This document shows positions 12,071-22,743 of a DNA stretch of 64,000 nt, in pieces. The stretch is from Nannobrachium achirus (lineage: Eukaryota; Chordata; Actinopteri; Myctophiformes; Myctophidae). How positions within the stretch are numbered: the first letter of the stretch is position 1; every line of letters begins with the position of its first letter. The notes beneath the pieces are model-generated. The model had not been told where the DNA came from, made no database searches, and saw only the letters and a list, made by a program, of their open reading frames with translations. The DNA is taken from positions 6,783,043 to 6,847,042 of the forward strand of contig OY997655.1 in NCBI GenBank assembly GCA_963921795.1, given 5' to 3'. A program made the position numbers and the translations under genes.

Positions 12071-12300
12071 ATCGTCACTGTCGTGTGGTTTCAAATTTGT
12101 ACATTTCTTCGCAAAGCAAAGCCCTGCTTTCATCATACAAGGCCGTCGCACAAAGTAGTAGTGAAAACAGCAGTTCTACAAGCACACAACGCCTCATGGT
12201 GCGAGGAGTTGTGTGCTTGTAGATCGGCTGTTTTCACTAGTTTAAATCATTTTTAAAATGGTTTTGGACATACAAGGTTTCCACCCGACAACAACAAAAT
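12071..12300. mobile_element. MITE with CGTCGTTGTCGGG ends, copy 3
   Basis: More diverged member of the 6597 family, again with the hairpin at its centre (12160-12240). Confidence 0.6.
12160..12240. repeat. Hairpin-family copy, complete
   Basis: Core of the third CGTCGTTG MITE. Confidence 0.8.
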
Positions 12301-12659
12301 ATAACTCATGTAATTGGCCCACTGGCTTGTCACTTGTCATGATCTGAAATGGCAAATCTTTGAGTAGCAGAGAGAGAGATCTCTCTCTATAGCACGCAAT
12401 GAGGGCCTCTCCAACTCTTTTTCCCGGGCTGAATCAGGGGCCCAGCATGTCCCTGCCTATAGTAGTCACAAGCTATCGTTACTTTTTAATGGTTCAGTTA
12501 CAGTATTCATAAAACCCACAGACAGACTGAGCCACGTATAGGAGATAAAAAAGGGACCCCAATTCAAACACCCAAAGGTCAACTTTTGGTGTTTATCCTT
12601 TTAGTTGACCAATGACCATGTATCAGTGAACTGTCCTGTCCTGTACCATTTCCTATATG

Positions 12660-12705
12660 CAAACTTCAAATAAAGTATTCAATCAATCAATCAATCAATC
12701 ACTTT
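12660..12705. repeat. LINE/SINE-like tail with AATC tetramers
   Basis: AAATAAAGTATTCAATCAATC and further AATC repeats look like the 3' tail of a retroposon; no body recognised upstream. Confidence 0.35.
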
Positions 12706-12742
12706 GACTTACACTTCCACATTATCTTAAACATAGCAGAGA

Positions 12743-12760
12743 ATAGCAGATCTACAAGCT
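12743..12760. repeat. Hairpin-family single left arm
   Basis: ATAGCAGATCTACAAGCT. Confidence 0.5.
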
Positions 12761-13119
12761 GTGAAAATGTGTGAACTATTCCTTTTAGCCTCAAACAACC
12801 ACATCTCTTTAGAGTGTGCTCTGAGCACTATACTGGCCAATCAGAGAAAGACAGGCCGCCAGTACACATGCTGGGCAGAATTGATATATAAGACTTAGTT
12901 AGATAAGGATTCCTCTGAGTCTCTCCGCTGTGCAGCCAAACTTTGTTGTGTCGGCTGGACACTGTTTTCAGCTTGCTGTGGAAGCAACCTTCCGTTGCAA
13001 AAATATCAGGCTTGTATTCTGTTTTACTTTCATGCATTTGCTGTTCATATATTCATGTGAGGATTTAATACCCTGTGTAATCATTCAACCATGCTGAGTT
13101 TAAGCTAAAATGTTGCTCC

Positions 13120-13570
13120 TAGGGGTGGGCGATATGGAAAAATACAATATCACGATATTTTCCCAAGCTGTATCACGATACACGATTTTATCACGATTCT
13201 TTTTCACGTTGGTTTCTATGGTTATTTTTCAAGTTACTTGACAAAAACTAGACTCTCTGGGTTCCTTTTGGGAGGTCTAAATTGAACTTTACAAGCATCT
13301 AACTCTGACAGTATACAAATGAAACCAAATGGACCCTTACGGGTCCATTTGGTTTCATTTGTATACTGTCAGAGTTAAGTGGAGACCTTGGCATTTTAAA
13401 GTTTGAGAACTGATGATTTTGATGCGGGTTTAAATTGAATTCTGCAATGAATCTCTGTATTTATAAGGCTCCCTCAATTGCATCACGATATATACAATAC
13501 CTCTGAAAAGGCATATCGTGGAGACATTGTATCGTCTCACCGATAATTATCACCATATCGCCCACCCCTA
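13120..13570. mobile_element. Non-autonomous hAT with perfect 8-bp target duplication
   Basis: Ends TAGGGGTGGGCGATATGG and CCATATCGCCCACCCCTA, flanked by GTTGCTCC at 13112-13119 and 13571-13578. A nested palindrome with AACTCTGACAG ends lies at 13301-13376. Confidence 0.85.
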
Positions 13571-13597
13571 GTTGCTCCTGTGTAACGTCTCATAATA

Positions 13598-14263
13598 AGG
13601 CCAGTCAATCTAAGCAAAAAAAGGGCCTGACACAAAAGAAATTGCAATAGTAATTGTTCAAGGTTTTTTATGATCCTTAGAGTCATCCAAAAAACATGCT
13701 AAAAATCTTCCTTTATATTCTTAGTGGATCAAGGTGAATTCAGGGGGTTCAAGTTTGGGTCCCTTCACTTACTATACAGGAAAAAAGACCTCCCAAAAAA
13801 AATCTTCTTTAAGTAGGATTTGAGGGGTCTAACTATGGTTTTTTCATGATTCTGAATCCATTCCAAGCATTTGTTTTGCACGAAAAGCATTCCTCAGGCT
13901 AGAAACTATGGTTTAGTGATGAGTCATCACTTTTCTGGGGTCAGCTCAGTTTTGTTGTGTCCCTTATTAGCCCGAGGAATGTTTTTTGTGCAAAACAAAT
14001 GCTTGCAATGGATTCAGGATCATGAAAAACCCCTAGTTAGACCCCTCACATGCTACTTAAAGAAGATTTCTTTGGAGGTCTTTTTTTCCTGTATAGTAAG
14101 TGAAGGGACCCAAATTTGAACCCACTGAATTCACCTTGATCCACTAAGAATTAAATGGAAGATTTTTAACATGTTTTTTCGATGACCCTAAGGATCATAA
14201 AAAACCTTGAACCGTTACTATTGCAATTTCTTTTGGGTCAAACCTCAGATTGACTAGCCTGAC
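13598..14263. mobile_element. Long foldback element, arms about 300 bp
   Basis: From AGGCCAGTCAATCTAA the sequence pairs with its inverse ending GATTGACTAGCCTGA, including segments with CAAGGTGAATTCAG and CATGATTCTGAATCC. A related core occurs at 17160-17260. Confidence 0.7.
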
Positions 14264-14270
14264 TTGTATA

Positions 14271-14454
14271 TTAACCACTTGAACCCTAGCGTCCATATTC
14301 TGATAACGTTTGCCAAAAAATAACAGATCTACAAACTACAAGCTTGTAGATCGGCTATTTTCGGCTAAGAGGTTTGGTGTCGTGGGGAAAAAGAGCAGAC
14401 TTAGTACAGAGTGAAAGGTCAAGTTTATTAAGTATTGACGGTTCAAGTGGTTAA
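14271..14454. mobile_element. TTAA-flanked MITE with hairpin core
   Basis: Ends TTAACCACTTGAACC and GGTTCAAGTGGTTAA; the palindromic hairpin lies at 14312-14365. Confidence 0.7.
14312..14365. repeat. Hairpin-family copy, complete
   Basis: Inside a TTAA MITE. Confidence 0.75.
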
Positions 14455-14761
14455 ATATCTGAAAACACAAATTGACATGAATCCAAAATACACTGATGAT
14501 TGTGCTGCTGTCAAACGATGAAACTATATGGAATCTATGAATTCCTACTTTTTATGTAAATCTGACTTTAGGTCTAGCACCCCACTGAGAAAACCATTGC
14601 TGACGCGCATCTTCTTTTTCTTATATAGGTTGTGTGGGGGTCCCTGCTTCATCTCTCTCTCTCAACTAAGGGGTCCTTGGCCTGAAAACGTTGAAGCGCC
14701 TTGATTTAAATTTAAAATAAAATAACTCTGGAGATGCGAGGTTTCTCCATGGCAGCCGTGC

Positions 14762-14769
14762 TATATAAA
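14762..14769 (+). promoter_or_regulatory. TATA box of the GPCR gene
   Basis: TATATAAA lies 134 bp upstream of the GPCR start codon. It is followed by a short leader with an uninterrupted CTG run at about 14822-14857, which would be in the 5' UTR. Confidence 0.5.
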
Positions 14770-14821
14770 CCACATTCCACTCAAGGCAAGCCACCAAATC
14801 ACTCCCCAGTCCTCCCCCCTC

Positions 14822-14857
<36 letters not shown>

Positions 14858-14902
14858 ACTGCAGCCAGCGTCAACATTAGTCTCTTTGTCCCAGAACAGA
14901 GA

Positions 14903-17900
14903 ATGGAAGGGCTTTTCATCTACAACAACGACTCCCGTCATCTTCTCCTCACTTCAACTCCTTCCTCCTGGCTGCGGACCACCTCGTCGCCCTCAGCGGA
15001 GGAAGGGTTCACCCCAGCGGAGGAGGGCTTCACCCCCAGCGCTGCCAACCTGACGGCAGCCTCCCTCCTGGGCCTGCTGTTCGTCCTGGGCACCGCGGGG
15101 AACCTGGCCGTCCTGGTGCTCCTCGTGCGCCGCCTGGAGCCCAGCAACTTCACCCACCTGCTGATGCTCAACCTGGTCAGTCTGGGAATGTTGTCACTTG
15201 TCAGGAGAAAAGAACAGGGATCCCACGGTCATGAAATTCCTGGAAATATTTTTTAAATTAGAAAAATATTTTTTCCAGTACTGGAAAAGTTTTGGAATTT
15301 ATCAAGGGTCCTGGAAGGTCCTGGAAAAAATAGCTATGCATTGTCTTTGGTTATTGACTGTGTTAATACCTCTGAAATGACAAATTCAACATGGGCCAAA
15401 TTGTCAAATATATAGAGGTAGAAATTGTGAAAATAGCCGATCTACATGCTCACAACGCCTCGCGTTGCGAGCATGTAGATCTGCTATTTTCACAATAGAA
15501 CCATGTTATACAAAATTCCTCAACTCTTAGTGCTCGTCAGGGTGCCGGGTCCCCAGTTAAAATATGATTATTTCGGGGGTCACAGCCTGAAAAGGTTGAG
15601 AACCACTGGCATACCTGTCTTTGGGCATTGCGCATAGGAGTAAGCGACCTGTTATTGAGCTGAATTATTGTTACTAGCCCTTACCCGTTCAAAGATATGA
15701 GCTCTGAAGTGATGTGCAGTGGGTGGGTTATGGGATGTGCACTGTGCACACAGTATATGAGGGATGGAAAGTAACTTTAACTGGTGCTTGCATGATAATA
15801 TGTAGGAGCATCAATGTAAGAAATACCCGTTCCATTTAACGGCTACAGAGATGCTGTGTACCGATCTGCATGATTTTTGGACAACATCTGTAACAGGGCC
15901 CGCCCGCCCGCACACCCCCCCCCCCCCCCCCCCCCGTGTGTGTGTGTGTGTGTGTGTGTGGGGGTTTGTGTGTGATTGTGCATGGCCTGAACAACAGCGC
16001 CCCTCCCTTAACATGTGTGGTCACAAAAGGTACTGTAGGCTAAATAGATATAGATACACCATAAAAATGCAAATATACAGCATATGATTTGTGAAAGTGA
16101 CAAACGGGCTTCACAGTTATGTTAGGTGTGTTCATCTGCTAATGGTGATGCGATTTCAGATCAATTGCTCCAGCCACTGAGGAGAAACGCTGTTTCAGAC
16201 AGACAGACAGACAGACACTCACTCAGACAGACAGACAGACAGACACTCACTCAGACATTCGCAAAATTATAGTATAGATATAGTCCTGGAAATTGGGTTA
16301 AATATTCTGGAAAAGTTTTGGAAAAGTTTTGGAAATTAATTGGTAAAAATGTGTGGGAACCCTGAAAGAAAGAAAGACAGAAGGAAATGGGAATTCCTTG
16401 AATGCCTTACCAACAGTGTTTCTCAAACCTTACTTTGTTTTTTACAACAAGGGTTCATATTTTAGATTGTAATTAGAGAAAAGAAAAAGTGAGTGTTAAA
16501 CTTATTTCATTTACTTCTTTCTATTGTTTTAGAGATTCTTATTTCAGTGGTTGGGGGCATGCGTACAAGTGGCTAAATATGTCATTTTACACAGAATTAG
16601 CCCATTCCCAAGATACAACGCAACCTTTCGTGGTTGGATGTGACTTATGGGGGCTAGAAGTGTTACAGTAAATAGCAATAAAGAAACTGCTGGCTTATTG
16701 TGTCTAAAAATACATATTTAGCCACTTGTACGCATGCCCCCATGCGTACGCATGCCCCACATTTTAGCACGGTAAACTCGATAAAACAATAGAACAAAGC
16801 AAATGAAAACATTTTAACACTCACTTTTTCTTTTCTCTAATTACAATCTAAAATATGAATTCTTGTTGTAAAAAAACAAAGTTGTCCTTTAACTCTGACA
16901 GCATACAAATGGACCCTGAAGGGTCCATTTGGTCCCATTTGTATGCTGTCAGAGTTACTTGCTTGTAAGGGTTGATTTAGACCCCCATAAAGGAACCTAT
17001 AGAGAATCCCTAAAATTCATTTTGAGAACCAGCCTTACCAAAACCTTCCTTCACCAATGTGTTTGTAAAAAGTAACCCTATCTCACAAAGATTGGAATTA
17101 CATTTCCCTCTAGGGGAATCAGTTGTGTATACCAACTGCTTTAAGTAGCCTAGCAAGTTAGGGATCGAACTAGGGGCTTTTCATGATGCTGAATCCATTG
17201 TAAACATTTATTTTGCACGGGAAACACTCCTTGGGCCAAAAGTCACAGATTTCCCCTAGGGGAAACTGAATTTCAATCTTTGTGAGATGTGTTACTAAAC
17301 ACCTATACAAACACATTCGTTGAAGAAGGTCTTTGGTAAGGAATCTATTCCCAGATTCTTATTTCTTTCATCCCCCCTGCCTCTAGGTGTGCTGTGACCT
17401 GCTGTGCCTGACCGCGCTGCCCCCGTGGATCGGCGACTCCGTGCGGCACTGGGAGCTGGGATACGGCCTCTGCAAGGCGGTGACCTTCGTGACGTTCTGC
17501 AGCCACTACGCCAACCTGTACACCATCACGCTGATGAGCGTGCAGCGCTTCATGAGGGTGCTCCACCGCCGGCGCTGGGCGCGGGTGATGGGCGGCGCGG
17601 GGGAGCGGGCACTGCTGGTGGCGCTCTGGGCAGCCTCCTGCCTCATGACCTGGCCCTCCGTGGCCTCCTTCGGCCGCGCCAAGGACGGACGATTCGACTG
17701 CAGCCGGTCGCCACAGATGGTAAGGGGGGGCAGTGTTGGTTTTGTCGACTAAAGCGATGAGGGGAAAATGTTCGTTGACTGCCTTTTTTTTCCACTGACA
17801 ACTTATTTTTACTTGTCGACAAGTAAACACGTAAGGGAGGGACTCGTGGAAAAGAGAACCAGTCGAACTTAAAGACAAGTCATTTCATATTTGGTTGTGT

Positions 17901-18738
17901 TCAGGTGCCACTCTCCGAAAATAGCCGATCTATGCCCATGAGGCAGGCATTTGTACCAAAGGCCTGCCTCATGGGCCCCAATGTTAATTATGGTGTGTGG
18001 CTTATAAATACTTTTTTCTGGAAGCCAAACTCTCAAATGTATGTATATAGTGGTGTTCTGTGAGTCCACTATAGATTAGTAAGTGGTAGTACTGAAACAT
18101 GACAGTTGTATGATACGACCATCATATTTCAGGGCTAAGTAAGTGGCATCAAGAGTCACTTCAAAGTATTGTTTACTTCGATCATACTTACTATACTTAC
18201 TATACTAACCACATGAAAATGTTCTGTCACAAATCACCACTAGGTGGGGCAGACGCTGGCAGCGGCCGTGCTGGACCTGCTGTTCGGCTTCGTGGTGCCC
18301 TTCTCCGTCATGACGTCCTTCTACGTCTGCCTGTACCGCCGGGTGAAGGAGGTGGCGCTGTCCGGCTGCCGAAGGACCAGCCAGCTCATCTCCCGGATCA
18401 TCGTCACCTTCGTGGTCCTCTGGGTGCCCATCCACATGGTGGGCGCCGTGGCCATAGCGGGGGCGGCGCTGCGCCCCTCGCGCCCGGACGTGGCGGACAG
18501 GCTGGAGCGCCTCACAGACTCGTTCGAGGCCAAGATGGTCTACCTTTTCCCCTTGCTCAGGTTGGTCATAGACCCGTTTCTCTACGCCTTCTCTTTCCGC
18601 CAGCTCTGGCCGGGTAGAAGCGCAGAGAACAAGAGAACAGATTTCCTGCGGGGCCAGCTCTGTGTGACCTTTCTTTATTTTTTTGTTAAAAGTAGGGATG
18701 CACCGATATGGACATTCTTGGACGATACCGATGTTTAA
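14903..18738 (+). CDS. Rhodopsin-class GPCR, leukotriene B4 receptor-like
   Basis: Three exons join in frame: 14903-15175, 17387-17719 (acceptor CCTCTAG, donor GTAAGG) and 18244-18738, predicting about 366 residues. Exon 1 gives a Ser/Thr-rich extracellular N-terminus with N-glycosylation motifs (NDS, NLT), TM1 with GNLAVLVLL and the start of TM2. Exon 2 gives the rest of TM2, the W and C of extracellular loop 1 (HWELGYGLCKAV), TM3 and TM4. Exon 3 gives TM5, TM6 (VVLWVPIHMV) and TM7. The DRY motif at the end of TM3 reads QRF (MSVQRFMRVL), and the TM7 motif is DPFLY instead of NPxxY. Overall resemblance is to chemoattractant and lipid-mediator receptors, above all fish leukotriene B4 receptors, which signal through Gi/Gq in leukocytes; the ligand is an inference. 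The last 15 or so residues (after FFVK) are read from the end of a hAT transposon beginning at 18693 and stop at TAA 18736-18738, so the native C-tail may have been replaced. A spliced tail not seen here is an alternative. Confidence 0.75.
15215..16364. mobile_element. hAT-type element in GPCR intron 1, with nested insertions
   Basis: Ends CAGGGATCCCACGG and TGTGGGAACCCTG. It contains a hairpin copy, a nested hAT right end (GGTTGAGAACCACTG near 15609), a C run with GT repeat (15913-15961) and CAGA repeats (16198-16260). Flanks GAAAAGAA and AAAGAAAG overlap only partly as target duplication. Confidence 0.6.
15425..15495. repeat. Hairpin-family copy, complete
   Basis: TTGTGAAAATAGCCGATCTA arms; variant CATGCTC in both arms, i.e. 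a compensatory change. Confidence 0.85.
16431..16883. mobile_element. Foldback element in GPCR intron 1
   Basis: Arms of about 150 bp around a core with GTACGCATGCCCC; ACTTTGTTTTTTACAACAAG pairs with the far end. A separate small palindrome (AACTCTGACAG ends) follows at 16889-16955. Confidence 0.65.
17033..17341. mobile_element. Foldback element next to GPCR exon 2
   Basis: CCTTACCAAAACCTTCC pairs with GGTCTTTGGTAAGG; the arms include ATCTCACAAAGATTGG. It ends 45 bp before the exon 2 start. Confidence 0.6.
17731..17835. mobile_element. hAT end fragment in GPCR intron 2
   Basis: CAGTGTTGGTTTTGTCGACT begins 12 bp after the exon 2 donor and resembles the right end at 2587. Confidence 0.45.
17916..17976. 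repeat. Hairpin-family left arm fused to another hairpin
   Basis: GAAAATAGCCGATCTA followed by TGCCCATGAGGCAGGC and its inverse, in GPCR intron 2. Confidence 0.55.
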
Positions 18739-18779
18739 CTCATTTAGGCCTCCCTAGAATTATTGAATGCTTTAACTAT

Positions 18780-18857
18780 TGAAAAATAGCAGATATACAA
18801 GCTCACAGCGCGGCACCGAGTGCCGCGCTGCGAGCTTGTAGATCTGCTATTTTTGAA
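18780..18857. repeat. Hairpin-family copy, GC-rich tip
   Basis: Tip GCGGCACCGAGTGCCGC. Confidence 0.8.
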
Positions 18858-18991
18858 AAGGTTGTGAAAATGCGTGCAAATCTTTGAGTATATGTATTTT
18901 TTTAAAGCGAACGTTTGTAACTCAAATTTTGCTTCTGGGGGTGGTCCCTGGAACTAAATATTTTGATATGGGGGTCCGTGGCCAAATACAT

Positions 18992-19093
18992 TAGCCTGGA
19001 TCCAGCCTGTTCGCTCTGTTCCACATTTTGTATTGTCTCTACGCATCGACAATACAAAATGTGGAACGGAGCAAACAGGCTGGATCCAGGCTA
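18992..19093. mobile_element. 102-bp palindromic MITE with 9-bp target duplication
   Basis: Arms start TAGCCTGGATCCAGCCTG and pair nearly fully around a 10-base loop. CAAATACAT flanks both sides (18983-18991, 19094-19102). Confidence 0.8.
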
Positions 19094-19310
19094 CAAATAC
19101 ATATCATTTTGGGGGTCCTTCACATGAAAAAGTTGACATAGTAGGCTCTCAAGAACAGACTAACTGAGCTCCAGTGAAGTGAAAAGGACCTTTTCGTTGA
19201 CGATGGCCGGCCAGATTGCTGACATAAAAACATAGGTTTTTTCAAAAAACCTTAGAAGGATTCAAAAGACACTTATAGAATCGGGTCAAAATTCAAATTT
19301 TCATGATTTT

Positions 19311-19387
19311 TCAAAAATAGCAGATCTACAAGCTCGCAGCGGGGCACTCGGTGCCGCTCTGTGAGCTTGTATATCTGCTGTTTTTCA
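19311..19387. repeat. Hairpin-family copy, GC-rich tip
   Basis: Partner of 18780 in the same foldback, tip GGGGCACTCGGTGCCG. Confidence 0.8.
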
Positions 19388-20346
19388 ATAGTTAAAGCAG
19401 TCAATAATCCTAGGCCTGAATGAGTTAAAAGTAGGGATGCACCAATATGGACATTATTGGACGATACCGATGTTTAAAGTAACAATTGTAGCCGATAATA
19501 ACCGATACTGATACCGATATTTGTTTATATATTTTAAAGGTTTCCTGTGTAAATAAGCCAAAAGGCTTACTAGGATCTCCTTTTAGTTGACTGTGGTGGA
19601 ATTCAGATCAATCAATAATCATGATAAAATGAGGAGACAATTATATTAGGTGGTGGTGTGGTCAAGTTTATGTAACATGATATCATGTACAGTTATCACA
19701 CTGGGCACTGGGCAGTGGTAAAGGAGTTCTGCCAAGAGGAATGGTCAAACACTAGAGTTATACTCTAGTGTTTCAAGGCTTCAAGGCCTCTGGAACGAGG
19801 CATACCAAAACAATAGCTACTCAGTCCTAGGTGGACATCTAGACTCTTACAAGCTTTACAGTATCAACAATCTGGGAACCCATCGTCAAAGAAGAAAGTG
19901 CGACACCTATCGGTCTGTAGCGTTCTCTGAGGCTGTCTCGAGAGATTACAGTATCAATGATGTGTCATTAGGCTAGATATTAATATAATCAATGAACACT
20001 TGATCTACTCTATAACGTCACACATAATCAATCATGGTAACCTCTAATCTACGACATTGACCTTGTACCACGAGAAGCCCCTAGTTTGACCCCTAACATG
20101 CTACTTACAGTAAAGCAGATTTCGTTTTTGTTTTCTTTCCCTGCATAACAAGGTTAAGGTACCCCAACTTTCCCAAGGTTCCCCTACTGAGGTTACACCA
20201 ACACAGCCAGCTCAAAATGTATGCTTATCAACAACAGATAAATATCGACTTCTGCCATCAGCTCTATTTGCCAATACTGATATTGACCAAAAACTGCAAA
20301 TATCGGACGATAGAGTCAGATATGTGTCCACTACAGATGGTGCATC

Positions 20347-20871
20347 CAGGGGCGTCAATTGGGTATGGCAGGGGTATGCAGCTGCCATACCCTGGGTTCA
20401 GGGGGGGAAGATAAAAGTAACTTTTAAATATAAATCCATGAATGTCTCTTTGTCTATCTGTGTTGGTTATTATGTTGTTAAATTACAGTAAAATGACTAC
20501 AAATGCAAAATTTAACAAAATGGTAACTTTGACAAGGTATTATAATTATATTGTCCCCCACTTGACAAGATGCTATATTCCCAGGTTCCGCAGGTCAGCT
20601 GCACAGGTGCAATGCATTATTGTTAATTGTGGCACGTTTACTAACATGCCAAGTTTAGCTGCACTTGAACAACCATAGCAGGCTGCCATATCCAGCCCAA
20701 GAAACCGTAGAAACGGAGGGGAAAAATATAATGTACTTCTTAAAATAAATGTATCATACCTGTTGCTATAAGGTATGGCAACATGACTGGTGTCTTGTAC
20801 GCGCGCGAAGGCGCGCGTGCAAGACACCAGTCATGTTGCCATACCTTAGCTTTTTCTGAACTGACGCACTG
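20347..20871. mobile_element. CAGGGGCGTCA hAT element nested in another hAT
   Basis: Left CAGGGGCGTCAATTGGG, right AACTGACGCACTG. Flanks GGTGCATC (20339-20346) and GGTGCAATC (20872-20880) are an almost perfect target duplication taken from the outer element's end. Confidence 0.7.
20770..20847. repeat. 78-bp near-perfect hairpin with GC-alternating tip
   Basis: AAGGTATGGCAACATGACTG pairs with its inverse; the loop is GAAG flanked by GCGCGC runs. Almost no mismatches. Confidence 0.8.
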
Positions 20872-21130
20872 GGTGCAATCCCTAGTTAAAAGCTCTATAG
20901 GCCAAAGGAAAAGATAAGTCTTATTCATGGTGGACTATGACAGAAGATGTGCCTACCTACCGTACTAAATGCATTCATGAGTGTCTGTACTTTACTTTGT
21001 TTGTTTGCTTTACTTGAGTATTTGTATTTTTGGGATACTACTGTACAGTTCAAAGACACATTGTTCTGTGGACTCCACTACATTTACAGCAATCTATAGT
21101 ACATTGTGAATTAACCACTAACCCTATTTC

Positions 21131-21194
21131 AAAAGCTACAAGCTCACAGTGTGTCACATTGAGACGGGTTGTGAACTTGTAGGTCTGCTTTTTT
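21131..21194. repeat. Hairpin-family copy, diverged
   Basis: AAGCTACAAGCTCACAG and GTGAACTTGTAGGTCTGC. Confidence 0.65.
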
Positions 21195-21563
21195 CACTAC
21201 TTTTGACATAAAAAGGGGAAATGTGCATTTTAGTAGAGTATAGTTAGCTTAAGACACTAGAGGTAAAACAAGCAAGCAAATTTCCATATCAATATCATAG
21301 AAACGGGGGAAATGCATTTGAGTCTTTTGGATGTCTCTCATTTCTCTTGTAGTTTTTCAGTTCATTCTTTTCTAATGATGTTGTGTCATGTGTGGACATG
21401 ATCAGATGTTTATTGGAAGGAAACCAGTTTGACAACCTCTCTCTCTCTCTGTGTCTCTGCACCCAGCTTCACCACTTCATCTCACCAGGAAAACATTTTA
21501 ATATCAGGTATCAACTTGTATCTGACTCCTCCTCTTCTGACTCCCACCCTGTTCTGTGGAAAC

Positions 21564-21568
21564 TTTGC

Positions 21569-21623
<55 letters not shown>

Positions 21624-21628
21624 GGTCT
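21564..21628. repeat. CTGT microsatellite
   Basis: About 15 CTGT units, directly before the LINE tail at 21634; the same microsatellite resumes on the other side at 22685. Confidence 0.9.
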
Positions 21629-21633
21629 GTCTG

Positions 21634-22684
21634 TTCAGGTTCAGGTTCAGGTTTATTTGTCACACGCATATCCATACAGGTACAGATATACAATGAAATG
21701 CTTGTGCCAGGAGCACTCTCAGCCTTATTACACACAAAAACAACAACCCAAAACAACAAGACAACAACAAGTCACCCAAGACAACCCAAAACAACAAAAA
21801 CCATACAGTGTAACAGTGTACAGTTTAAAAACTGCGTACAGTGCACATGACTACCTACGTCTCGCTTTCATCTCTTCGTTAAGCAACCTGATTGCTTGAG
21901 CATAAAAACTATTACTGAGACGAGTGGTGTGCGATGAGATGCTCTGGTAACGTTTTTTGGATGGGAGGAGATAGAACAGGGAATGGGCGGGATGACTGCT
22001 GTCCTTTAAGATGTTCTCTGTCTTTTTCTTACAGTGTGTGTTATAGATTGTGTGTAGCTGTGGTAATTATGTGCCAATGATTTTGGCAGCTCTCTTCACA
22101 ATCCTCTGTAACTGTTTACTGTCTTGAACAGTTACCAAACCACACTGTGATGCATCTTGTCAAAACACTTTCTATGGTACAGCGATAGAAATTTACAAGA
22201 GCCTTGGTGCTCAGGCCAAATCTCCTGAGGCGCCTCAGAAAGTCTGCTGCGCTTTCTTAAGGATACCTTTGCTGTTTAGAGACCATGTGAGTGAGTTTGT
22301 TATGTAAACACCCAGGAATTTGAAACTGTCCACTATGTCTACAGGTGAACCATTTATGGTTAAGGGACTGTGATTGACTTTAGACTTCCTAAAGTCAACG
22401 ATGATCTCTTTTGTTTTACTGACATTTAGAGAGAGATTGTTATTCTGGCACCATAGGGTTAGCTCTTCAATTTCCCTCCTATAGGCCCTCTCATCATCGT
22501 TGGATATTAGTCCTATAACCGTGGTGTCATCCGCAAACTTGAGAATAGAATTATTACCACACCTGGCAACACAATCATAGGTGAACAGACTATACAACAA
22601 GGGACTGAGGCAGCAGCCCTGGGGCGCTCCAGTCCTGGTCAATATCTTAGATGAATGCTTGTTCCCTATTCGCACAGATTGTGG
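21634..22684 (-). mobile_element. Rex1/Babar-like LINE, truncated, inside a CTGT repeat
   Basis: Minus-strand frame at about 22235-22680 encodes reverse transcriptase motifs: GAPQGCCLSPLLYSLFT, KFADDTTVIGL with the catalytic FADD, and NNLSLNVSKTKEI with FKFLGVYI. Only the palm part of RT remains, and the region below 22235 is 3' UTR-like. Start and end coincide with CTGT repeats. Confidence 0.75.
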
Positions 22685-22686
22685 CC

Positions 22687-22740
<54 letters not shown>
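22685..22740. repeat. CTGT microsatellite
   Basis: Second CTGT block flanking the LINE. Confidence 0.9.

Positions 22741-22743
<3 letters not shown>

Larger units (their letters stand above)
18735..19428. mobile_element. TTAA-flanked foldback with two hairpin copies
   Basis: Ends TTAACTCATTTAGGCCT and AGGCCTGAATGAGTTAA. Both arms carry a palindromic hairpin (18780-18857, 19311-19387) with unusual GC-rich tips (GCGGCACCGAGTGCCGC). It is flanked on both sides by a roughly 45-bp copy of the hAT end. Confidence 0.7.
18693..20884. mobile_element. hAT element (TAGGGATGCACCGATA ends) overlapping the GPCR 3' end
   Basis: Flanked by GTTAAAAG at 18685-18692 and 20885-20892. It begins TAGGGATGCACCGATATGG, and its right end GGTGCAATCCCTA is split off by a nested hAT (20347-20871). 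A TTAA foldback (18735-19428) is also nested. The host GPCR frame runs into its left end. Confidence 0.75.

Noticed and set aside
17345-17878. 177-codon minus-strand frame over GPCR exon 2
   Set aside because: Antisense shadow of a GC-rich exon; the plus strand gives clear transmembrane segments.
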